Shown here: in pieces, positions 26,671 through 35,581 of the stretch
Position numbering within the stretch: position 1 is the stretch's first letter
Layout of the letters: every line of letters begins with the position of its first letter
Made by a program: the position numbers and the translations under genes
Source: CAVPJC01 sp963705155
GTDB lineage: Bacteria; Chloroflexota; Anaerolineae; Anaerolineales; UBA4823
NCBI GenBank assembly: GCA_963705155.1
Contig: CAVPJC010000015.1
Span: forward strand, 104,886 to 168,885
Reading direction: 5' to 3'
Length of the DNA: 64,000 nt
The notes under the pieces: model-generated
What the model was told of the DNA's origin: nothing
What the model saw: the letters and a program-made list of their open reading frames with translations, nothing else
Database searches by the model: none

Positions 26671-26729
26671 GAACCCGTTTGGGTCACGAAAAGAGCCGGC
26701 TGCAGCGCCAGGCTGGCCGTCTGGCAGAC

Positions 26730-26942
26730 TTATTGGTCTTCACCATCTCCACGGCGGTTGAACAATTTGCCAACCAGGGCGGTGATCTTCTTCCAATAAG
26801 CTTTCATCATAAAAGCCCCACCGACGAAAGCAGCGATGAGCAGCTGCAGGATAAAGCTGCCTGAACCGGGGTCCAGGTAGGCGTGCACGCTTTTGAGGGG
26901 CGCATCGAGGAGATTTCCAAACAGGACCGGGAAATTTAGCAT
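26730..26942 (-). CDS. Small membrane protein with YLDPGSGS motif
   Basis: 70 residues: AYLDPGSGSFILQLLIAAFV, a single hydrophobic helix, then a basic tail (KAYWKKITALVGKLFNRR). Short proteins with a YLDPGxGS motif before one helix recur beside polysaccharide and sulfatase genes, but I know of no assigned function. It lies immediately before the methyltransferase and follows wecE by 102 bp. Confidence 0.7.
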   Translation of the reverse strand: MLNFPVLFGNLLDAPLKSVHAYLDPGSGSFILQLLIAAFVGGAFMMKAYWKKITALVGKLFNRRGDGEDQ

Positions 26943-27044
26943 GGTTCACTCTCTTTGATTGGTCTGGTGCCGGCGCAGCCCTTCAGGACGCGCCGTAAGG
27001 CAAATTTACCTGGGCTATTTTACACCGAATTTGACGGGCGCGGC

Positions 27045-28247
27045 TCAGGATGAAGGGAATTTGCAAGGTGTCGCTTGGAGTGCAGGCAGGTTATTGGGAG
27101 CGCAGGCTTGCCTCAAAAAAACCTGGATTTCCCGGATGACAAGCGCCTGTTCGGGCTCGGCGAGGCCGGCGTAGAAGGGCAGGCGCAGCAATCGGTCGCT
27201 GACCTGCTCGGTAACGGGGCAGTCGCCGGGCTGCCCGCCGAAGCGCAGGCCCATCTCCGAAAGGTGCAGGGGCAGGTAGTGGAAAACGCTCAAAATGCCC
27301 CGGCTCTTGAGGTGCTCGATCAGGGCGGTGCGCACCGCCAGCGAAGGCAGCAGCAGGTAGAACATGTGATAGGGCTGTTCGCACCCATCGGGGATTACCG
27401 GCAGGCGGATGTCCCACTCCCGGCGCAAAGGGAGAGAAGGCCTGCTGGTAGGTTTCCCAGACGCGGCGCCGGCGGCCCTGGATTTCTGCATGGGCTTCGA
27501 ACTGGGCGAACAAAAAGGCCGCCAGAATATCAGACGGCAGGTAGCTGGAGCCGATATCCACCCAGGTGTAGTTTGTCCACCTGGCCGCGGAAGAAACGGC
27601 TGCGGTTGGTGCCTTTCTCGCGGATGATCTCGGCGCGGTCGATGAAGCGCGGGTCGTTGATCAGCAGGGCGCCGCCTTCGCCGCAGGAGAAATTCTTGGT
27701 TTCGTGGAAAGCACTGGGTGGCCATGCAGCCCAAGGTGCCCAGGTTGCGGCCTTTGTAACGCCCCAACAGGCCGTGGGCGTTATCTTCCACCACCGGGAT
27801 GCCATGCCGGTTGGCAATCTCCAGGATGGCGTCCATCTCGCAGCCCACCCCGGCATAATGCACCGGCAGGATGGCGCGGGTGCGGGGGGTGATCAGGGCT
27901 TCCAGGCGGGTCTCATCCAGGTTGAGGGTGTCGGGGCGGATATCGACAAACACCGGGCGGGCGCCGCGCAGCACGAAGGCGTTCACCGTGGAGACGAAAG
28001 TAAAGGACGGGACGATGACTTCGTCGCCCGGCTGGATATCCAGCAGCAGGGCGGCCATCTCCAGGGCGTGAGTGCACGAAGTGGTGAGCAGGGCGCGCCG
28101 GGCGCCGGTACGGCTTTCCAGCCAGGCGTGACAGCGGCGGGTGAAAGGGCCATCGCCAGAGATATGGCTGTTGGCCAGCGCCTGCTGCATATAGACGGTT
28201 TCCTGACCGGTGATATAGGCTTTATTGAAGGGGATGGTATAGCTCAT
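27045..28247 (-). CDS. wecE: dTDP-4-amino-4,6-dideoxygalactose transaminase (several frameshifts)
   Basis: Closely follows the WecE/RffA pattern: MSYTIPFNKAYITGQE, SCTHALEMAALLLDIQPGDE, FVSTVNAFVLRGARPVFVD, VHYAGVGCEMDAI, then HETKNFSCGEGGALL with the PLP lysine, AEIIREKGTNRSRFFRGQVD and SVFHYLPLHLSEMG. The frame changes near 27715, 27565 and 27435. The PLP enzyme aminates dTDP-4-keto-6-deoxyglucose to the precursor of Fuc4NAc. The adjacent acetyltransferase supplies the next step, so the pair makes an acetamido-dideoxy-galactose for a surface glycan. Confidence 0.88.
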   Translation of the reverse strand: MSYTIPFNKAYITGQETVYMQQALANSHISGDGPFTRRCHAWLESRTGARRALLTTSCTHALEMAALLLDIQPGDEVIVPSFTFVSTVNAFVLRGARPVFVDIRPDTLNLDETRLEALITPRTRAILPVHYAGVGCEMDAILEIANRHGIPVVEDNAHGLLGRYKGRNLGTLGCMATQCFPRNQEFLLRRRRRPADQRPALHRPRRDHPRERHQPQPFLPRPGGQTTPGWISAPATCRLIFWRPFCSPSSKPMQKSRAAGAASGKPTSRPSLPLRREWDIRLPVIPDGCEQPYHMFYLLLPSLAVRTALIEHLKSRGILSVFHYLPLHLSEMGLRFGGQPGDCPVTEQVSDRLLRLPFYAGLAEPEQALVIREIQVFLRQACAPNNLPALQATPCKFPSS

Positions 28248-28974
28248 GCAGGTGAACCACCTGTGGTACCAGAGATGGATATCTTGCGTCAGGAAACCCA
28301 ACCGCTGAAACAGGCGCTGGGCGGCGATGTTGCGCCCCTGGGTGCTCAGGCAAACGTTCCTGGCGCCCTGTTCAATAAACCAGGCCATGCCGGTTTGGGT
28401 GAGCAGCGTGCCGAGACCGGCGGTGCGGGCACCGGCGGCGACGCCCAGCAGGCCGAAATCACCCAGCGCCCCGTTTTCTTTGAGATGGCAGGTCATAAAC
28501 GCCAGGGCTTCCCCCTGCCGGTCGGCAACCAGCACCCGGTCGGCGAAACCGTGGTGGCTGTTGCGGATCCAGGTCTCGTAGAACTCCGTGCATTTCTCGC
28601 GGGAAATTGGCGTCAAAGTAGAAGCGTGAGATGGTGTAACTGTTGCGGGCAATCTTCTCCAGGGCGGGCAGGTCTTCATCCCGCGATGCGCGCACCTGCA
28701 CCGGGTTATCAGGTTCGGGTGTGAAGGTGAAACCAGCCAGGCTGCGCTGCAGGGTGATGCGAATATCCATCAAGCGGAAGTGGTGATCCTCTGCCAGGCG
28801 CACCGTAGCGGGATCGCCGGCGGCAGCCAGGTAATACAGGCATTCGATGGCGTTCGAGCGGCACCAGGCAAGCACGGCCTGCATCTGGTCTTCATCCAGG
28901 GTGTTTCCATTCACCCGCCCGATGCGAAACCCGAAAAAATTGCTGTCCCAGGGGAGAAACTCACACGGCTCCAT
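28248..28974 (-). CDS. WecD-like GNAT N-acetyltransferase (frameshifted; end of frame unclear)
   Basis: ATG at 28974 begins MEPCEFLPWDSNFFGFRIGR, the start typical of WecD/RffC-type proteins. The GNAT core is GVAAGARTAGLGTLLTQTG followed by NVCLSTQGRNIAAQRLFQRL. The frame changes near 28600. The second frame then runs without a stop into wecE (HLWYHRWFT before MSYTIPF). Since ~242 residues is the normal WecD length, a lost stop by another indel (a TGA overlapping the wecE ATG exists in a neighbouring frame) is more likely than a fusion. Predicted to acetylate the amino sugar made by WecE. Confidence 0.78.
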
Positions 28975-28975
28975 C

Positions 28976-29932
28976 TCACTCAACCTTATTGGTTTCATCC
29001 AGGCCGGTTTGCTGGCGGACCACATAGGAGGGCCGGTCCATCAGGCGGAAGTGCATGCGCGCCAGGTATTCGCCGATGATCCCGAGGGCGAAGAGCTGCA
29101 CGCCGGAAAAAATGGCGATGGTGCTGGCTAAAAACGGGAAGCCCGGCACGCTGCCCCCCTGGATGATGTAGCGCCCAATGACGTAGAAAAGGACGGCCAA
29201 CCCAAAAAGAGCCGAACCGAAACCCATCAGGCTGGCGAGCTGCAGGGGCAGGATGCTGAACCCGGTCATCATGTTCACGGCATGCCGCAGCAGCAAACGG
29301 AAGGTGTAATTGGATTTGCCTGCCTGGCGCGGATCATGCTGGACCGGGACTGAGGAAAGCGCACGCTGCCCCAGGTGAGCAGCACATCAATGGAAACGTA
29401 AGGGGAGCGGTAATTGGCAAAAGCCTGGCGCAGGTGGGTGCGGAAAGCGCGGAAGGCCGAGACGTGCCGGGCCGTTTCGGCGCCCATAGCCGACTGCAAG
29501 GCCAGCTTGGTTACGCTGCGAGGCCAGGTCGCGCCACAGGCCGTGCTGTTCCTGGCGTGGGGTGCCATAGACCACATCAAAGCCTTCAGCCAGTTTCGCC
29601 AGCAGGGCAGGGATTTCTTCGGGCGGGGTTTGCAGGTCGTCATCCAATGTGACAATGACCGGGTAGCGGGCAGCACGGATCCCGCACAGCAGGGCGTTGT
29701 GCTGCCCGAAGTTGCGCATCAGGCACAGGCCGCGCAGCCAGGGGTAGCGGGCGCTCAGGCGGGTAATCTCCTCCCAGGAGGCGTCCCGGCTGCCATCGTT
29801 GACCAGCAGCAGCTCGAAATGCGGCGCCAGGCCGGGTAAAACGGCTTCCAGGCGCTCTAACAGGATCGCCAGGGTGGACTGGCTGTTGTAAACCGGGATG
29901 ACTACCGAAAGACCGTCAGGGGGAGTGTTCAT
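28976..29932 (-). CDS. GT2 polyprenyl-phosphate glycosyltransferase (two frameshifts)
   Basis: ATG at 29932 overlaps the previous stop (ATGA). The N-terminal GT-A domain shows LSVVIPVYNSQSTLAILLER, LLLVNDGSRDASW and VTLDDDLQTPPEEIPALL. The C-terminus has two membrane helices (GSALFGLAVLFYVIGRYIIQ and IAIFSGVQLFALGIIGEYLA) ending in RMHFRLMDRPSYVV. The frame changes near 29525 and 29360. This is the dolichyl/undecaprenyl-phosphate glycosyltransferase type (ArnC/DPM1-like), which charges a lipid carrier with a sugar at the cytoplasmic face. Confidence 0.85.
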
Positions 29933-32013
29933 GGGCACGGGATGATCTCGTTAAGCTGCTGCAGCGCCTGGTCGCGCCCCGGGCCGGCCGGGGCGGCGTC
30001 CTGGATGCGCTGCCAGGTATCGCATAGCATGCGCTCCATGCGGAAGGTGAGGGCATAAGCCTGGCGGGTGGTCTGCAGGGCCTTGTCCCATGCGCCGGTG
30101 TGAGCGTAGCCTTCGATATACGCCACCAGCTCAGGGGCATTGACCTCATACAGGCGCACATCCAGCGCCAGGGCGGTATCGGCGAGCTGCGCCACGCTTT
30201 GCCAGTCTTTGAGCTGGCGGGCCAGGTCGGCCTTTTCATAATAATAACACCAGTCGGGGGCGGGCTGAGGGCCAAAGATGCCTGGAGGCGGCGCGGCGGA
30301 TACAGCAGGCGCGGCAAGAATGCGGGACAAATCTGAAATGCGCAGGGCTTCGTTCATCAATCGGGGTTTTTGGGGCAGGCGCACATCCACCTGCGGGTCG
30401 AGGAGGCGCACACAGCCGGGCGGGGCGTAGTACAGGGCCAGCACCTGCGAAGTTGAGCCGGTGAAAGTGACGGCGCGGTAGGCCAGCTTGAGCGGCAGCT
30501 CCTCCTTCAGGTCGGGCAGGGTGGTGCCCAGGCGCGACTCCACCGCGATGAGGATAAAAGGAAGGCTGGCTGGGTTCTGACCGTCCGTAGGGGCGGACTC
30601 CGAAGGGGCGGACCCCGTCGGGGTATACATCCAGTTTAGCGGCGCGGTGAGCGAGTTATCGCTGAAGTAGGTGAAAGGCAGCTCGGAGGCCAGCAGGGCG
30701 GTGCCGGGCTGCAGGGCCGGGGCGCGCCAGGCCAGTTGCCAGAAGAAGGCCTTTTGCGAAAGCCACTCGCGGCGGTAGAGGTTGGCGTTCTGGTAATGAA
30801 AACCGGCTGCCAGGCCGATCAGCAGCCCGATGGCGATGGCGCTGTGGCGGGGTTTGCGAAATACCAGCTCCAGCAGGCCGGCAAGCAGCAGGCTTGCGCC
30901 GGGCATCATCGCCAGGGTAAAACGATCCCAGGGGAAGCGCAGGTCGATGGGCAGGTTGGTGGCCCAGAACGGCCAGCCTCCGGCAAACAGGGCAAAAATG
31001 CCGGTGAGCACCGCCTGCAGTCCCCAGCGATCGGGTGTGGCGGAGAGGGGCGGCGCAGGTGTGGATGCCTGGGTTTTGAGGAGCAGGGTGATGAACAGAC
31101 CCGCTGCGGCGGCGATCACCAACAGGTCGAGGGCGATAAACAGCGGGCTGTTTCCCTGCAGCCGGGAAAAGTTGAGCACCTGCCCCCAGGCGAGCAGGGA
31201 AGATTCGATCACGTCTGGAAAGACATTTTCCGCCAGGTCGAAGAGGGTGGCCTGTGGATCCGCCTGGAGTTTGTCGAAGATCTGCACATCGCCGCGCGGC
31301 GTCGGCTGCAGGTTGATGCGCCAGAACAGGAACCCCATCATCAGCAGCAGGTAAGGCAGCCAGGTGAGAAAGACCCACGTGAGACGCCGCCGTGTGCTGG
31401 AGAGCCTGTTTTGCTCAACCGTCTCGCCGGACACCATCCACAGGAAGAGTGGGCGGAGCAGCTCCAGGCCAAAGAAGTATTCCGCCGAAAACATGGTATA
31501 GCCGGCGCTGAGCAGGGAGAGCGTGCTCAACAGCCAGGCGTAGCGCGGCAGCCTGATCGCCCACAGCATGGCGCCCAGCGAGGTGAAAAACAGGGCCAGC
31601 AGCAGAAACACATGCGAGTAGGTGACGGAGATGTGCTGCTGGAGGAAACCCGGGTAAACGGCAAAGAGCAGGGAGACCCAGGCGACCTGGCGTGAGCGCC
31701 TCGGCCAGACCCCGCGCAGCGCCCACCACAAGGCCAGGCTGCTGAGCCAGCGGGTGAAAAGGCCAAATAGCTGCCAGCGCAGGCTGGAGAGGCCCATCAG
31801 CGGGGTGGTCAGGCGAAAGAGCCAGCCCAGCAGAGGGCGGTCGGAGGCGAAAACATCGACAAAGCCGGATGGCCCGAGGGATTGCAGGAACCAGATGGAG
31901 GGCCAGTCGTCCCAGTAAAAGCCGAGCCAGGGGATGAGCAGGCCAAAGCTGACCAGCAGGGCAGCCAGCAAAAGGAGAGGGGTTATCTGGCCCCGTTGGG
32001 TGTGCTTGTCCAT
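29929..32013 (-). CDS. Large polytopic membrane protein, glycan-cluster member of unknown function
   Basis: 694 residues with roughly ten hydrophobic segments in the first ~420 (LLLLAALLVSFGLLIPWLGF, HVFLLLALFFTSLGAMLWAI) and a soluble C-terminal ~200 residues with helical repeats. FYWDDWPSIWFLQ after the first helix places an acidic pair in the first outer loop, as in GT-C glycosyltransferases, but I cannot assign a family. A tandem 15-bp repeat encodes a Ser/Ala/Pro-rich stretch in the exported part. The stop overlaps the GT2 start, which suggests it uses the lipid-linked sugar. Intact. Confidence 0.7.
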   Translation of the reverse strand: MDKHTQRGQITPLLLLAALLVSFGLLIPWLGFYWDDWPSIWFLQSLGPSGFVDVFASDRPLLGWLFRLTTPLMGLSSLRWQLFGLFTRWLSSLALWWALRGVWPRRSRQVAWVSLLFAVYPGFLQQHISVTYSHVFLLLALFFTSLGAMLWAIRLPRYAWLLSTLSLLSAGYTMFSAEYFFGLELLRPLFLWMVSGETVEQNRLSSTRRRLTWVFLTWLPYLLLMMGFLFWRINLQPTPRGDVQIFDKLQADPQATLFDLAENVFPDVIESSLLAWGQVLNFSRLQGNSPLFIALDLLVIAAAAGLFITLLLKTQASTPAPPLSATPDRWGLQAVLTGIFALFAGGWPFWATNLPIDLRFPWDRFTLAMMPGASLLLAGLLELVFRKPRHSAIAIGLLIGLAAGFHYQNANLYRREWLSQKAFFWQLAWRAPALQPGTALLASELPFTYFSDNSLTAPLNWMYTPTGSAPSESAPTDGQNPASLPFILIAVESRLGTTLPDLKEELPLKLAYRAVTFTGSTSQVLALYYAPPGCVRLLDPQVDVRLPQKPRLMNEALRISDLSRILAAPAVSAAPPPGIFGPQPAPDWCYYYEKADLARQLKDWQSVAQLADTALALDVRLYEVNAPELVAYIEGYAHTGAWDKALQTTRQAYALTFRMERMLCDTWQRIQDAAPAGPGRDQALQQLNEIIPCP
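30586..30630. repeat. Three tandem 15-bp units inside a coding region
   Basis: Units at 30586-30600, 30601-30615 and 30616-30630 share a CGNNGGGG core and, in the first two, GGGGCGGAC. Read on the minus strand they give MYTPT, GSAPS, ESAPT in frame. The unit resembles the GTAGGGGCG-type intergenic repeat seen near 57500. Confidence 0.75.
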
Positions 32014-32038
32014 GCGGGCTGATTATAACGCAATCAGC

Positions 32039-34776
32039 TCAGGATAATCTGGCAGCCACCCAGCCCGAAACGGAAGCCAGGGCTTCGGTGAGCCTGGCGG
32101 CGTCCTTGCCGCCGGCCTGCGCCAGGCCGGGCTTACCGCCGCCGCCGCCGCCCAGGGGGGCAGCGGCGTATTTGACCAGCTCGCCGGCGTGCAGACCGCG
32201 CCTGACCAGGTCTTCGCTGACGGCAGCCACCAGGCTGGGTTTGCCATCGATGACTGAGGCCAGCACAACCACGCCGGAGGGGTGGCGCTGGCGGAAGCGG
32301 TCGGCCATCTGCCGCAGGGCATCGGCGTCGGCGCCGGGCAGCTCGGCAGCCAGGACGGGCACACCCGCCACCACCGGGGCCCCTTCCAGCTGGCGCAGGA
32401 ACTCGCCCAGTGCAATTTGCTGGCGCAGGGCAGCGATCTGCTTGCGGGCTGCAGAAAGCTCATCCAGCAGCCCCTGGGTGCGGGCGGGGACATCTTCCGG
32501 GGCGCCTGCCAGCAGAGCGGCGGCCTGTTTGAGTGTGCGGAAGCGGCGCTGGACCAGCTCGTAGGCGGCCCGCCCGGTGACGGCTTCGATGCGGCGGATG
32601 CCAGCGGCGGCGCTGCCCTCGCTGGTGATCAGGCACAGGCCGATATCGCCGGTGGAGTCGACATGCGTCCCGCCGCACAGCTCGTTGGAGAAGGGATCCG
32701 GTGCGCCGATGGTGATATTGCGCACGGTTTCGCCGTACTTCTCGCCAAACAGGGCAGTGGCGCCTTCGGCGATGGCCTGCTTCAAGGGCTTGAAGGCGAT
32801 GTGCAGGGTGTAATCACCCAGGATGGAGCGGTTGACGCCGGCCTCGATGCGCTCGAGCTGTTCGGCGGTGACGGCATCCGGGTGGGTAAAGTCAAAGCGC
32901 AGCCGGTCGGGGGCTACCAGCGAGCCGGCCTGGCGGGCGTGTTCGCCCAGGATTGTGCGCAGCTCGTGGTGCAGCAGGTGGGTGGCGGTGTGGTTGCGCA
33001 TGATATCCCGGCGGCGGTTGGCATCCACACGCGGCAATGGCGGTCTCGCCGGCTGCCGGAGCGCCGCGCAGCACTTCGCCGATGTGGACGATGATGCCCG
33101 CGGCGGGTTTGCGCGTGTCATCCACGCGGATTTCCCAGGCGGGCTGACCGGCTGCAGACAATGCTGCCGGTATCGGAGACCTGCCCGCCCAATTCGACGT
33201 AAAAGCAGGTTTCTCCTAAAATCACCTCCACCTTGTCGCCCACCTGGGCGCGCTCCACCGGCAGGCCTGAACGCACAATCGCCAGCAGGGGGCCTTCCAC
33301 TTCCAGGGCGGTGTAGGGGTCATAGTGCACACCCTCGGGCCCGAGACTGCCGCGCTTCTGCAGGTCTTCAAACACAGCGCGGTAGATATCCACATCTTCG
33401 CCGCCCAGCGCGCCGAAGGTTTCCCCGGCGCCGGATGCCAGGCGGTGTTCTTCCATGGCATTGCGGAAACCGGCTTCGTCCACATCCAGGCCCAGCTCGC
33501 GGGCAATGTCCCGGGTGATCTCTACGGGCAGGCCATAGGTGGCGTACAGGTCAAAAGCCTGTTCGCCGGGCAAAGTCGCCTCACCGGAGAGGCGCAGCCG
33601 GCCCAGCAGGTTGTCCAGCTTGGCAGCGCCGGCCTCCACCGTGCGCTGGAAGCGCACTTCTTCACGCGTCAGGTTATCGAGGATGGTGAGGCGGTTGCGG
33701 CGCAGCTCGGGATAAAAATCGCCGTAGGTATCGATCACAGCGGCGGCGACGGTCGCCAGGAAAGGCTCGTGCAGACCGATCTTGCCGCCAAAGCGGGCGG
33801 CGCGGCGCACGATCATGCGGCACACGTAATTGCGCCCCACATTGCCGGGCACGACCCCATCGGCAATCAGGAAGGATGCTGTGCGGGCGTGGTCGGTGAT
33901 GACGCGGTAGGGGGTGATATCGGCCTCGCGCTGCTCGTCTGTGTGACCGGTGAGGCGCTGGATGGCGTCCATCATCGGGCTGAGCAGGTCGGTTTTGTAG
34001 TTGGAATTGACATCTTGCAAAACGGAGACGATGCGCTCCAGGCCCATGCCGGTATCGACATGGGTGGCAGGCAAAGGCTCCAGCTCGGTGGCGCTCAGGC
34101 GGTTGTACTGGATGAAGACCAGGTTCCACAATTCCAGAAAACGGGTGCAGTCGCCGTTGACCTGGCAGACATGCCCGGGTTCGCCCTGTTTGTTGCAGTA
34201 TTGGGGCCCGCGATCAATATGGATCTCGGAGCACGGGCCGCACGGACCGGTTTCGGCCATTTCCCAGAAGTTGTCTTTGCGGCCAAAAAAGAGCACATGG
34301 TCGGGATTGATGCCGGGCTGGAGGCGCCAGGCGTTGGCGGCTTCGTCATCCTGGGGAATATTGCCTTTATCATCGCGGAAGCAGGTGGTCCACAGCGCCT
34401 GAGGCGGCAGCCCCCAGACATCGGTGAGAAGCTGCCAGGCCCATTGGATGGCCTCTTTCTTGTAGTAATCGCCAAAAGACCAGTTGCCCAGCATCTCAAA
34501 GAAGGTGTGGTGCGTGTCGTCGCGGCCTACATCGTCCAGATCGTTGTGCTTGCCGGCGACGCGCATGCACTTCTGCGAGTTGGCGGCGCGGGTGTAGGGG
34601 CGCTTATCGGTGCCGAGGAAAACGTCTTTAAACTGAACCATACCGGCGTTGGTGAAGAGCAGGGTGGCGTCGCCGCCGGGGACGAGCGAAGCAGATGGGA
34701 CGAAAGTGTGGCCGTGTTCTACAAAAAAGTCGATAAATTCCTGGCGGATGCGCTCTCCGGTATATTTTGGGTCCAT
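32039..34776 (-). CDS. alaS: Alanyl-tRNA synthetase (two frameshifts)
   Basis: About 910 residues. The N-terminal class II core has IRQEFIDFFVEHGHTFVPSA, VQFKDVFLGTDKRPYTRAAN and MGLERIVSVLQDVNSNY. The editing domain has the zinc motif HTATHLLHHEL and CGGTHVDSTGDIG. The C-terminal DHHA1-like end has AAAPLGGGGGGKPGLAQAGG. The frame shifts near 33155 and 33045, between the core and the editing domain. Charges tRNA-Ala and edits Ser/Gly mischarging. It has its own promoter and a ~70-nt leader, and ends 25 bp before the glycan cluster, which may be read through from it. Confidence 0.96.
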
Positions 34777-34854
34777 AAATACTCCTGAAAAATCGAAAAA
34801 CGTTGATTTGAGAGATGAGAATCTGAGATTCGCGTGTGCTAGAGCCGAGGCAGA

Positions 34855-34883
34855 ATTATAAGCCAGGTGAGACGCTAAATCAA
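34855..34883 (-). promoter_or_regulatory. Putative alaS promoter
   Basis: Minus strand: TTGATT at 34883-34878, 17-bp spacer, TATAAT at 34860-34855. Predicted start near 34848 gives a leader of about 70 nt that includes a GAATCT-C-AGATTC palindrome and ends in AGGAG five bases before the ATG at 34776. Confidence 0.6.
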
Positions 34884-34893
34884 TGGAACAAAG

Positions 34894-34927
34894 AAAAACC
34901 CGGTTTCGGGACCATCTCGAAACCGGG
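34894..34927 (-). terminator. Rho-independent terminator of mscL
   Basis: A perfect 10-bp stem CCCGGTTTCG/CGAAACCGGG with a 9-nt loop. On the minus strand it is followed by five T. It lies 23 bp beyond the mscL stop and just before the alaS promoter. Confidence 0.85.
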
Positions 34928-34950
34928 CGGTTGGTTGCCGTTAGCTGGTT

Positions 34951-35378
34951 TTACAACTCTGAGGTGCAGTTGGGGCAGCGCGTGGCTTTGATCGAGATGG
35001 CGGAGGCGCAGTGCGGGCACTCCTTGGTGGCGGGAGCAGCCGGGGCGGGCTTGGGGGCCATGCGGTTCATGGCGCGCACCAGCATGAAGATAACGAAGGC
35101 GATGATCAGAAAATCGATGACGTTCTGCAGGAAATTGCCATAGGCAAAAACTGCCCCGCCGAGTTCGCGGGCTTTGGCAAGCGATTCGTAAGTCTTGCCA
35201 TCCAGTGCTATGAACAGATTGGTGAAATCAGCGCCGCCCAGAACAACGCCGATCAGGGGCATGATGATATCGGCAACCAGTGACGTGATGATTTTTCCGA
35301 AGGCGCCGCCGATGATGACGCCGATTGCCAGGTCCATTACGTTTCCACGCAGTGCAAAAGCTTTAAATTCTTTAACAT
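34951..35378 (-). CDS. mscL: Large-conductance mechanosensitive channel MscL with C-terminal zinc ribbon (one base missing)
   Basis: MDLAIGVIIGGAFGKIITSL begins TM1, and YGNFLQNVIDFLIIAFVIFM is TM2. A zinc ribbon (CPHCASAISIKATRCPNC) replaces the usual C-terminal helix bundle end. The normal N-terminus (ML-K-EFKAFALRGNV) is present in a neighbouring frame, starting at ATG 35378 behind AGGAGGG. Restoring one A in the run near 35367-35370 (AAA to AAAA) puts it in frame, so a single-base deletion is the likely cause. Forms an emergency osmotic release channel. Zinc-ribbon tails occur on other MscL homologues; their role is unclear. Confidence 0.93.
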
Positions 35379-35420
35379 ACTTCCCTCCTGATCTATGGTG
35401 ATTTGGATTGTGTTTTATTG

Positions 35421-35449
35421 ATTATACGCACACCGGTGCAATTGTGCAA
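35421..35449 (-). promoter_or_regulatory. Putative mscL promoter
   Basis: Minus strand: TTGCAC at 35449-35444, 17-bp spacer, TATAAT at 35426-35421. The spacer includes CACCGGTG, a palindrome. Confidence 0.6.
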
Positions 35450-35581
35450 TAGCAATTTCATAATGGATTAAATGTTGAGCATTGTTTTGCTAAAGGTGAG
35501 TTTGCTGCAATCCTTGCCGGAGGGGCTGATTTCGAGGATAATGGATGGATATAGTTTACTGACTTTGGAACGCGGGAAACC

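Noticed and set aside
27075..28724. Long open frame (549 codons) antisense to wecE and the acetyltransferase
   Set aside because: The translation is low-complexity and motif-free; the minus-strand pieces match WecE and GNAT proteins clearly.
33325..34788. Long open frame (487 codons) antisense to alaS
   Set aside because: It is the shadow of a high-GC conserved gene; no family motif, and alaS on the other strand is unambiguous.
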